Shown piece after piece: positions 38,806 through 45,887 of a stretch of 64,000 nt of DNA (positions are counted from its first letter, which is position 1; every line of letters starts with the position of its first letter). The stretch is from Thiomargarita sp. (GTDB taxonomy: Bacteria; Pseudomonadota; Gammaproteobacteria; Beggiatoales; Beggiatoaceae). The notes below the pieces were generated by a model that was not told where the DNA came from, made no database searches, and saw only the letters and a list, made by a program, of their open reading frames with translations. Location of the stretch: the NCBI GenBank assembly GCA_020721005.1, contig DYNP01000009.1:2127-66126 (forward strand), written 5' to 3'. The position numbers and the translations under genes are program-made.

Positions 38806-39462
38806 CTAGGAACGTTTTAATAAATAAGCACTTTCCGTTAAATGCTTGATTCCTTGAGTTTGGAGACGAGGAGACTGGGTTGGCACTGCTTTGGCTGCAA
38901 ACAATTCAATTGCAAAACTGTTTCGATACAGCTTATACACCTCTTCAGTGGTTACTGAAAAAGGGGGAACTTCCTCTTCTTGAAGAGGATAATTCAAAGT
39001 GACCAACAGCACCTTAGTTCCCACTTTTAACAAAGTAGTCAATTGCTGCACATAAGCAATTCTCATCTTTTTTGGCAAGGCTATCAACGAGGCTCGATCA
39101 TACGTAGCCGAAGTTTCCATAGTTTCCACGGGAGTTAGAGCAAAATAATCACCTTCTAAGATACGTATTTCATCCAATTCCCAACTTATGAAATTCCCAC
39201 GTTGCTTTTTAATGGGGACCAATTTATTTTCTTCATAAAAAGCTGCAATGGCCAGCGGACTTAATTCAATTCCCAACACTCGATAACCTTGCTCCAACAA
39301 CCAGAGCATATCATTGGTTTTGCCACACAGGGGCACCAGTACCTCTCGACCTGCGGGCAGTTGCAAATGAGACCAAAATTCTTGCAAATAAAAGTGCACT
39401 TCTTCTTGATGAAAACCAATTTGATTATTTTCCCAACGCTCATGCCAAAATTGTGCATCCAT
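38806..39462 (-). CDS. tpm: Thiopurine S-methyltransferase-like SAM methyltransferase
   Basis: 218 residues from the ATG at 39462 (AGGA ribosome site). The open frame extends 60 codons upstream but that part is repeat-derived (it encodes the palindrome and Pro-rich repeat), so the shorter start is chosen. Family features: MDAQFWHERWENNQIGFHQE at the N-terminus, SAM-binding VLVPLCGKTNDMLWL and VLGIELSPLAI, then FISWELDEIRILEGDYF and YDRASLIALP. Bacterial TPMT homologues methylate thiopurines and some selenium/tellurium species; the natural substrate is unknown. Isolated gene. Confidence 0.88.
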   Translation of the reverse strand: MDAQFWHERWENNQIGFHQEEVHFYLQEFWSHLQLPAGREVLVPLCGKTNDMLWLLEQGYRVLGIELSPLAIAAFYEENKLVPIKKQRGNFISWELDEIRILEGDYFALTPVETMETSATYDRASLIALPKKMRIAYVQQLTTLLKVGTKVLLVTLNYPLQEEEVPPFSVTTEEVYKLYRNSFAIELFAAKAVPTQSPRLQTQGIKHLTESAYLLKRS

Positions 39463-39505
39463 AGAAATTTCCTGCAATATTAGTGAAACTGTGTATAAAC
39501 TGGAA

Positions 39506-39613
39506 CTGCCCCTAACCCCTCCTTTCCAAGGAGGGAAAGTAAATAGCTCCCCCTTATTTTCCAAGGGGTTAGGGGGGTAAGAGTCTCGTTCCCACGCTTT
39601 GCATGGGAACGAG
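39506..39613. repeat. CCCCTAACCCC repeat followed by a GTTCCCACGC palindrome
   Basis: GCCCCTAACCCCTCCTTTCC with its inverted partner GGGGTTAGGGGG (39576 region) forms a long dyad, followed at 39585-39613 by CTCGTTCCCACGC-TTT-GCATGGGAACGAG, a second palindrome. The first overlaps the upstream frame of the methyltransferase and is therefore not coding. Related to the motif at 32360. Confidence 0.7.
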
Positions 39614-39683
39614 AAAATGGGCAACGCACACTGGTTTCCCAAATTATAGCTAACGAACCATAAAAAGAGACCGCATATCCTGT

Positions 39684-39887
39684 GTAGGATGTACTGAGCG
39701 TTTTTGCGAAGCGCATCAATCTTTAATTTGTGAATTATAAATTATGAATAATTAGTATGTAGGATGTGCTTAGCGTCAATGGGGGAAGGAAATATTTGAG
39801 TCTCCATAATTTTGTGGCATGGAGTGTTTATTCGGCAGATTAACGCGACACAGATGCGCTTCGCAAAAAACGTTCAGCGCATCCTAC
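39684..39887. repeat. Inverted-repeat element with GATGCGCTTCGC ends
   Basis: GTAGGATGTACTGAGCGTTT...GCGAAGCGCATC (39684-39717) and its near-complement GATGCGCTTCGCAAAAAACG...CATCCTAC (39853-39887) face each other 135 bases apart; a third half (GTAGGATGTGCTTAGCG) starts at 39759. One more solo copy lies at 52053-52087. There is no open frame inside, so it looks like a non-autonomous element. Confidence 0.75.
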
Positions 39888-39908
39888 CTGGGCTCTTTTT
39901 ATAGTGCA

Positions 39909-40976
39909 TTAACTATATATTAACAACTGTCGAACCCGTTGCCCCATCACTTCCAATTCAAACCAAGGGGTATCTGGTGAAAATTCTAATACTATTCTCG
40001 CTGGCAAACCATCGGTAAACTTTTTGACCAATTGTCCATCCGCGTCAAATACATTGGCAGTTTGGGCAACAATTTGATTTTCATCCACCAATTCGGCAAA
40101 AATTTCCACCAAATCTCGCATATCTTCTGCCAACTTATGATCCCAAATATCAATGCTGGTACCAGTGTCCAAATCATCCAATGCAATCATCTGATTTTCA
40201 TCCACTTCTTTACCGACCCCAATCAGAATACATTTGAATAAATTGCGCTGACCTTGACTGATTTCATGGGCCAGTTGAATTGAAAATTGTTTAACTGCAT
40301 TCAAATCATCAATTTGACCGTCAGTGATAAAAATAAACATGCCCCGTTGGGCAGATTTAAACCGTTGGCAATAATAATTCATTGCAGGTTTTAGATGCGT
40401 GGACAAACCCAGCTTAAGTTGCCGGGGACCCTGAAGGTTTAAATTGTCACATTGCTCAACCGAAATATCACCGATTTCTTCATATTGGGCACCATTCCCA
40501 CAAGCCCAATAGATCACAGTGCTTTGTCCTGCAATATCCAATTCCCTAGCCAAATAGGCGATGAATTTGCGGGCCACCGGCTCCACTTTATTTTCACTGT
40601 ACCTAAAAAAACCTTGTTTCAGTGCCGCTTCCACCGCGGCACGTTCAAAAATCCGAAATCGTTGCCCATCCTCATTTTGATATTTGATCCAACCTTTATC
40701 CTCATAACTTTTAGCCACTACTTTGGGCAATTCTCCCAACAATTCTCGACCGTAAACGGTGGTCATTGAGGAACTGGCATCCAAAGCCACTCCAGTTTGC
40801 CAACCTTCAGCAGTTTGTCCTTCTGGGGTCATCAACAGAGTGACTTGTACCTTTAATTTGTTTTTACTTTTGCGCACATAGACTTTGCCAAATTCCTTGA
40901 CTGTTTTATTGGAAGGAAGGGTGTATTCTTGAAATTGGCCAAGGTCTTTGCCAAAATAGTGATCGAAAATGGACAT
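39909..40976 (-). CDS. Cytoplasmic VWA-domain protein
   Basis: 355 residues from the ATG at 40976 (AGGAA eight bases upstream); a TTG two codons earlier is rejected. No signal peptide. The von Willebrand A domain begins at about residue 60 with a MIDAS-type DASSSM (GVALDASSSMTTVYG), continues with TVIYWACGNGAQYEEIG and MFIFITDGQIDDLNAVK, and ends near residue 290, with a C-terminal beta-rich part (ARIVLEFSPDTPWFELEVMG). The intact metal-binding residues suggest a functional protein-interaction domain. The layout is like the VWA components of TerY-type or MoxR-associated systems, but no ATPase partner is adjacent. Function unknown. Confidence 0.82.
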   Translation of the reverse strand: MSIFDHYFGKDLGQFQEYTLPSNKTVKEFGKVYVRKSKNKLKVQVTLLMTPEGQTAEGWQTGVALDASSSMTTVYGRELLGELPKVVAKSYEDKGWIKYQNEDGQRFRIFERAAVEAALKQGFFRYSENKVEPVARKFIAYLARELDIAGQSTVIYWACGNGAQYEEIGDISVEQCDNLNLQGPRQLKLGLSTHLKPAMNYYCQRFKSAQRGMFIFITDGQIDDLNAVKQFSIQLAHEISQGQRNLFKCILIGVGKEVDENQMIALDDLDTGTSIDIWDHKLAEDMRDLVEIFAELVDENQIVAQTANVFDADGQLVKKFTDGLPARIVLEFSPDTPWFELEVMGQRVRQLLIYS

Positions 40977-41005
40977 GGTCAAGGTTCCTGGGAAATGTAC
41001 AATTT

Positions 41006-41977
41006 TTAAAATCCAGTGGCTTTTTTGATCCGTCCAATCTCACTTACTGATAATCCAGTGATTTCTGCAACAAGATCCACGTCTAACCCTTTAACAAGCA
41101 TTGCTTGAGCAATCTCTAGTTTGCCTTTACGTTCACCTTCCTGCATTCCCTCAAATTTACCCTCCAGTTTGCCTTTACGTTCACCCTCCTGTATTCCCTC
41201 AAGTTTACCCTCATAACGTACTTTAGCAAAGTGTTCTTTCATGGACTCTAAAAACATTGTCATCTCCTGTTCACTTCGTATTTTTTCGAGCTCTTTCCAA
41301 TCGGCTTTTCCCAATTTTTCGTGAAAATACAGTTGTTCAAAGTAGTTAAATAGCATCGAAACCACTGACCGCTCCTCTTGACATTGCAGTTGTGATAATG
41401 CACGTGCCAAAAGTTCAACGTCAAAATGAACTTCACCCAAAAATAAGGTAGAAACTGCATTGCCTATCGCCAATAATCTTTCACTGCTGATCTCATTTTC
41501 AGCAATTTTAAAGTATTTGAAATGTAAACCAAATTCCCCCAATAACTCATTACTTTCAATCAGATGGGCTATATCTGTTTCTGCAGTCCATTTTTCTTGA
41601 CCACTGTAAACCATGATTGGAAATATCGGGGGCAATTTATTGAATTTTTCTGTTGATTCTTTCAGTTTTATATAAAAATTGGTAATATAATGTAATATTC
41701 TTAAAGCCATGAATTTATCAGGGCTGGATTGAAACTCAATTAAAATCACGATATAGATTTGTTTTCCACGTAATTTTACCTTGTAAATAACATCACTTTC
41801 TCGTTGTTCATATTCTTTAGAAATAAACGTTTTGTCTAACAATTCACACTGTTCAAAATCCAATTCTCTAACCCACTCAAAGGGAACAAATGATTCTAGC
41901 AGTTGTCGAAAGAATGTTTTGTTAGAGAATAGCTTTTTATATCCTCTGTCATATATTTGGGGGATTTTTCCGCTCAT
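41006..41977 (-). CDS. Rpn/transposase_31-family putative nuclease, copy 1
   Basis: 323 residues. N-terminal PD-(D/E)XK-type core: YDRGYKKLFSNKTFFRQLLE, FEQCELLDKTFI, then ESDVIYKVKLRGKQIYIVIL and IEFQSSPDKFMALRILHY, giving the D...ExQ catalytic pattern of recombination-promoting nucleases. The C-terminus holds Lys/Glu/Gly-rich short repeats (KGKLEG, MQEGERKG) and a final helix-turn-helix-like segment (MLVKGLDVDLVAEITGLSVS). Rpn proteins increase RecA-independent recombination in Escherichia coli and resemble transposases. It is a near-identical tandem copy of the next gene, 49 bases away. Confidence 0.85.
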   Translation of the reverse strand: MSGKIPQIYDRGYKKLFSNKTFFRQLLESFVPFEWVRELDFEQCELLDKTFISKEYEQRESDVIYKVKLRGKQIYIVILIEFQSSPDKFMALRILHYITNFYIKLKESTEKFNKLPPIFPIMVYSGQEKWTAETDIAHLIESNELLGEFGLHFKYFKIAENEISSERLLAIGNAVSTLFLGEVHFDVELLARALSQLQCQEERSVVSMLFNYFEQLYFHEKLGKADWKELEKIRSEQEMTMFLESMKEHFAKVRYEGKLEGIQEGERKGKLEGKFEGMQEGERKGKLEIAQAMLVKGLDVDLVAEITGLSVSEIGRIKKATGF

Positions 41978-42026
41978 TTTTAACTCTGTTCATGAGTAAC
42001 CATAACCCAATTACCTGGCGGCTACA

Positions 42027-42950
42027 CTAATGATTTCTATCATTTTTGATCCGTTCAATCTCACTTACTGATAATCCAGTGATTTCTGCAACAAGATCCA
42101 CGTCTAACCCTTTAACAAGCATTGCTTGAGCAATCTCTAATTTGCCCTCAAGTTTACCCTCAAGTTTACCCTCGAGTTTACCCTCATAACGTACTTTAGC
42201 AAAGTGTTCTTTCATGGATTCTAAAAACATTGTCATCTCCTGTTCACTTCGTATTTTTTCGAGCTCTTTCCAATCGGCTTTTCCCAATTTTTCGTGAAAA
42301 TACAGTTGTTCAAAGTAGTTAAATAGCATCGAAACCACTGACCGCTCCTCTTGACATTGCAGTTGTGATAATGCACGTGCCAAAAGTTCAACGTCAAAAT
42401 GAACTTCACCCAAAAATAAGGTAGAAACTGCATTGCCTATCGCCAATAATCTTTCACTGCTGATCTCATTTTCAGCAATTTTAAAGTATTTGAAATGTAA
42501 ACCAAATTCCCCCAATAACTCATTACTTTCAATCAGATGGGCTATATCTGTTTCTGCAGTCCATTTTTCTTGACCACTGTAAACCATGATTGGAAATATC
42601 GGGGGCAATTTATTGAATTTTTCTGTTGATTCTTTCAGTTTTATATAAAAATTGGTAATATAATGTAATATTCTTAAAGCCATGAATTTATCAGGGCTGG
42701 ATTGAAACTCAATTAAAATCACGATATAGATTTGTTTTCCACGTAATTTTACCTTGTAAATAACATCACTTTCTCGTTGTTCATATTCTTTGGAAATAAA
42801 TGTTTTATCTAACAGTTCACACTGTTCAAAATCCAATTCTTTAACCCACTCAAAGGGAACAAATGATTCTAACAATTGTCGAAAGAATGTTTTGTTAGAG
42901 AATAGCTTTTTATATCCTCTATCGTATATTTGAGAAATTTTTCCACTCAT
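42027..42950 (-). CDS. Rpn/transposase_31-family putative nuclease, copy 2
   Basis: 307 residues from the ATG at 42950 (MSGKISQIYDRGYK); the frame continues 55 codons further but overlaps hisN, so this start, identical in context to copy 1, is chosen. It is almost identical to copy 1 through the nuclease core, differing at a few residues, and in the linker where KLEG is repeated four times in place of the longer GIQEGERKG/FEGMQEGERKG segment. The extreme C-termini also differ (IKNDRNH versus IKKATGF). The offset between copies is 973 bases, so this is a recent tandem duplication. Confidence 0.85.
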   Translation of the reverse strand: MSGKISQIYDRGYKKLFSNKTFFRQLLESFVPFEWVKELDFEQCELLDKTFISKEYEQRESDVIYKVKLRGKQIYIVILIEFQSSPDKFMALRILHYITNFYIKLKESTEKFNKLPPIFPIMVYSGQEKWTAETDIAHLIESNELLGEFGLHFKYFKIAENEISSERLLAIGNAVSTLFLGEVHFDVELLARALSQLQCQEERSVVSMLFNYFEQLYFHEKLGKADWKELEKIRSEQEMTMFLESMKEHFAKVRYEGKLEGKLEGKLEGKLEIAQAMLVKGLDVDLVAEITGLSVSEIERIKNDRNH

Positions 42951-43018
42951 TTTTAATTTTGTTCCCTTGCCCATGATAAGGGGTTTGCTCAATGGGATGT
43001 TTGGCATCACCTCAATTT

Positions 43019-43792
43019 TTAAGCTAACAATTCCAGCACTTGTTGATGAAGGTGACGGTCTCCAGCTGCAATCACTTGCCCTTGGGAATGTAGGCCTAAA
43101 GGTCGACCTTGCCAATCTGTCATAATGCCACCGGCTTGTTCAACGATGGGAACTAAAGCACAGTAATCGTATGGCGCCAACCCAGCTTCGATCACCAGGT
43201 CCACAAGTCCCATGGCTAATAAACCATAGGCATAACAATCACATCCATACAGAGGCAGTTTTATTTGCTTGCGCACTGTTTCAAATTTTTGAAATTCATC
43301 AGGGTTGAACATGTGAGGGGAGGTGGTGTACAAAGTTGCCGCTGACAGGTGGGTACAGGAACGCACTTGAATGCGTTGTTGGTTGAAAGTGGTGGGAATT
43401 CCCAGTCCTCCCAACCAACGTTCCCGCAAAATAGGTTGTTCAAGCAGTCCCAAAATGGGTTGTCCTTGGTACAATAACGCAATTAAAGTGCCAAACAGGG
43501 GTTTGCCTGTGATAAATGATTTGGTCCCATCAATGGGATCTAAAACCCACAGGTAATCTGCCTCAATTTGTTGTATTCCCATTTCTTCGCCAAGAATCCC
43601 ATGGTCCGGGTGAGTTTGCTGAATGATGTGGCGCATGGCTTGCTCCACTGCTCGATCAGCCAAGGTCACCGGGGTCAGATCGGATTTTTCTTCTACCACA
43701 ATTGGAGTCCGAAAATAGTGGCGAAGCAAGGGGGCAGCTGCTTCGGCCAAGTGTTGGGCAGTTTCCAAGAAGGGAATGCTTGAATTTTGCAT
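43019..43792 (-). CDS. hisN: Histidinol-phosphatase, inositol monophosphatase family
   Basis: 257 residues. Metal-dependent phosphatase with the family motifs: GEEMGIQQ (Glu ligand), WVLDPIDGTKSFITG (DPIDGT, Asp ligands and catalytic Thr) and LAPYDYCALVPIVEQAGG (final Asp ligand). The HisN branch dephosphorylates L-histidinol phosphate, the penultimate step of histidine synthesis; inositol monophosphatase or CysQ-type activity cannot be fully excluded. The DPIDGTKSFITGKPLFGTLI signature favours HisN. It starts 2 bases after the metY stop, so the two are co-transcribed. Confidence 0.87.
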   Translation of the reverse strand: MQNSSIPFLETAQHLAEAAAPLLRHYFRTPIVVEEKSDLTPVTLADRAVEQAMRHIIQQTHPDHGILGEEMGIQQIEADYLWVLDPIDGTKSFITGKPLFGTLIALLYQGQPILGLLEQPILRERWLGGLGIPTTFNQQRIQVRSCTHLSAATLYTTSPHMFNPDEFQKFETVRKQIKLPLYGCDCYAYGLLAMGLVDLVIEAGLAPYDYCALVPIVEQAGGIMTDWQGRPLGLHSQGQVIAAGDRHLHQQVLELLA

Positions 43793-43794
43793 GT

Positions 43795-45078
43795 TTAGGT
43801 TCCTAAAGTGGCAGCCGTGAGGGCTTGCTCGATGTCGGCCATCAGGTCATCAATGTGTTCTAAACCAATGGACAATCGAATCATTTCTTCACTGACTCCA
43901 GCTTTCTCAAGTTCTGCAGGAGAGAGTTGTCGGTGGGTGGTGCTGGCCGGATGACAGGCTAGGGAACGCGCATCGCCAATATTTACCAGGCGCACGATGA
44001 GTTTGAGGGCATCGATGAATCGACCTCCCGCTTCTCGTCCTCCTTGAATGCCAAAGCTGAGAATGCCAGAAGCTCGTCCCCCCATGTATTTGTCTACTAA
44101 AGATTTGCTGGGACTGTCAGGTAAAGCGGCATAGTTGACCCATTTGACTTGGGAATGTTGTTTGAGGTAAGTGGCCACGGCTAAGGCATTGTTGCAGATT
44201 CGATCCATGCGCACGGGTAAGGTTTCTATCCCTTGTAATAGTAAGAAGGCATTCAAGGGAGAAAGAGCGGCGCCCATGTTTCGTAATGGGACCACTCTGG
44301 CTCTGGCGATATAAGCGGCTTGGCCAAAGGTTTCAGTGAAGGTGACGCCATGGTAAGAGCCGTCTGGTTTGTTAAGGCGTTCAAATTTGGCGGCTTGTTG
44401 TTGCCAAGGGAATTTGCCAGAATCGACAATAATGCCTCCAAGACTGTTGCCATGTCCTCCCATGTATTTGGTCAGGGAATGGATGACAATGTCTGCGCCA
44501 TGTACAAAGGGTTGACACAGGTAGGGGGAGGGAACTGTGTTGTCTACCAATAAGGGAATGCCATGTTGATGGGCAAGTTCTGCCAGGGCAGATAAATCGG
44601 CTACATTCCCTAATGGGTTACCAATGGATTCACAGAATATTGCCTTGGTGCGTTGATCGATTCGGTCAGCAAAACTCTGCAGGTCCCGATAATTGGCAAA
44701 GCGCATGTCGATTCCATACTGAGGAAAGGTGTGCGCGAATAAGTTGTATGTCCCCCCATATAAGGTACTAGTTGTGACGACATTGTCCCCGGCTTCTACA
44801 ATGGTCAATAGGGCTGCCGTAATCGCTGCCATTCCGGAGGCAAAGGCTAAGCCGCCAATTCCGCCCTCCATTTCAGCAACTCGTTTTTCCAATACCGCAT
44901 TAGTAGGATTTGTCATGCGGGTATAAATATTTCCTTCTACCTTCAAATCGAACAAGTCTGCCCCATGTTGAGTGCTATCGAAAGCATACGAGGTGGTCTG
45001 ATAAATGGGAACAGCCACGGCTTTGGTGGTGGGGTCGGGGCTATATCCGCCGTGAAGTACGATAGTTTCCAGTTTCAT
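43795..45078 (-). CDS. metY: O-acetylhomoserine sulfhydrylase
   Basis: 427 residues, full-length Cys/Met-metabolism PLP enzyme. The N-terminus ETIVLHGGYSPDPTTKAVAV is typical of MetY; PLP-binding Lys lies in HSLTKYMGGHGNSLGG, with FASGMAAITAALLTI, TTSTLYGGTYNLF and LLVDNTVPSPYLCQP also present. It forms homocysteine from O-acetyl-L-homoserine and sulfide in the cytoplasm, a sensible route in a sulfide-rich habitat. The leader carries a strong hairpin (45118-45143). First gene of a metY-hisN pair. Confidence 0.95.
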   Translation of the reverse strand: MKLETIVLHGGYSPDPTTKAVAVPIYQTTSYAFDSTQHGADLFDLKVEGNIYTRMTNPTNAVLEKRVAEMEGGIGGLAFASGMAAITAALLTIVEAGDNVVTTSTLYGGTYNLFAHTFPQYGIDMRFANYRDLQSFADRIDQRTKAIFCESIGNPLGNVADLSALAELAHQHGIPLLVDNTVPSPYLCQPFVHGADIVIHSLTKYMGGHGNSLGGIIVDSGKFPWQQQAAKFERLNKPDGSYHGVTFTETFGQAAYIARARVVPLRNMGAALSPLNAFLLLQGIETLPVRMDRICNNALAVATYLKQHSQVKWVNYAALPDSPSKSLVDKYMGGRASGILSFGIQGGREAGGRFIDALKLIVRLVNIGDARSLACHPASTTHRQLSPAELEKAGVSEEMIRLSIGLEHIDDLMADIEQALTAATLGT

Positions 45079-45117
45079 AATTGGGGGAAGTCCTTGAATT
45101 TAAATGCCAATCCAATG

Positions 45118-45143
45118 TTCAAAACCATGCAGGTGGTTTTGAA
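45118..45143 (-). promoter_or_regulatory. Perfect 10-bp hairpin in the metY leader
   Basis: TTCAAAACCA (45118-45127) and TGGTTTTGAA (45134-45143) form a perfect stem with a 6-base loop, about 40 bases upstream of the metY ATG. No T-run follows, so it may be an operator dyad or translation-control hairpin. I do not see a convincing SAM riboswitch fold. Confidence 0.5.
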
Positions 45144-45406
45144 TTCCTTGTCTACGTTCGTCTTATAGGGATCAATTGACCTAAAAATTGGCGGAACAGT
45201 AGACATTCCTAATTGTACTCTATAGTTAAAGTGATGTCTATGAAGTCAATTTTGGGAAATTAACGGACTTAAACTGTATCAGAGGGGAATTTAAGAGGGG
45301 GGACTTTTGCTGCTTTTTTACTAGATCTCTTGCAAAAGTATGCGATCATGAAAAAATGAGAGTTGCTCATCAGTTAAGATACCTTTGAGTGGAGGTTCTA
45401 GAAGGT

Positions 45407-45861
45407 ACCTTGGAATGGAGGCTTTAGCCGATACGTTGGAGTGGAAATTTTTAAGATACCTTGGAATGGAGGCTTTAGCCGGTATGTTGGAGTGGAAATT
45501 TTTAAGATACCTTGGAGTGGAGGCTTTAGCCGGTATGTTGGAGTGGAAATTTTTAAGATACCTTGGAGTAGAGGCTTTAGCCGGTATGTTGGAGTGGAAA
45601 TTTTTAAGATACCTTGGAGTGGAGGCTTTAGCCGGTACGTTGGAGTGGAAATTTTTAAGATACCTTGGAGTAGAGGCTTTAGCCGGTCAACTGTAGGCAT
45701 CACCCCACATACATAAATTGCAACAGCCTACGGCTAACCGGCTAAAGCCTCCACTCCAACGTACTTTTTAGAGCTTCCACTCCGGCTAAAGCCTCCACTC
45801 CAACGTACTTTTTAGAGCTTCCATTCCAGCTAAAGCCTCTATTTCAACGGGGATTTTCCTT
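45407..45861. repeat. Five 51-bp tandem repeats ending in a palindromic element
   Basis: Five copies of a 51-base unit (starting ACCTTGGAGTGGAGGCTTTA and containing GTTGGAGTGGAAATTTTTAA) run from 45407 to 45661. They are followed by a full inverted-repeat element of the GGAGTGGAGGCTTTAGCC family (45662-45760) and degenerate half copies to 45861. Because 51 is a multiple of 3 the array is open in several frames on both strands, giving spurious repeated peptides. No ribosome site or homology supports coding. This accounts for most of the 800-base gap between metY and the giant gene. Confidence 0.85.
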
Positions 45862-45887
45862 TCTATGCTACATCATGTTATAGCTTT

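Larger units (their letters stand above)
39463..39908. other. Repeat-rich intergenic region
   Basis: No gene. It carries a CCCCTAACCCCTCC repeat with a palindrome and a GATGCGCTTCGC inverted-repeat element, listed separately. Confidence 0.5.

Noticed and set aside
39463-39642. N-terminal extension of the thiopurine methyltransferase-like gene
   Set aside because: The extra 60 codons come from the palindromic repeat and lack family homology; the ATG at 39462 has a ribosome site.
42951-43115. Longer N-terminus for the second Rpn-type gene
   Set aside because: It would overlap hisN and the sequence is hisN in another frame; the shorter start matches copy 1.
45079-45250. SAM riboswitch or MetJ boxes upstream of metY
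   Set aside because: A few TAGACA-like words are present but no convincing riboswitch core or tandem MetJ array; only the hairpin is reported.
45385-45716. Repetitive open frames with 17-residue period on both strands
   Set aside because: The 51-bp tandem repeat has a length divisible by 3, so it stays open in several frames; no start signal or homology supports translation.
45407-45760. CRISPR array
   Set aside because: The repeats are directly contiguous with no variable spacers, and no cas genes are nearby.
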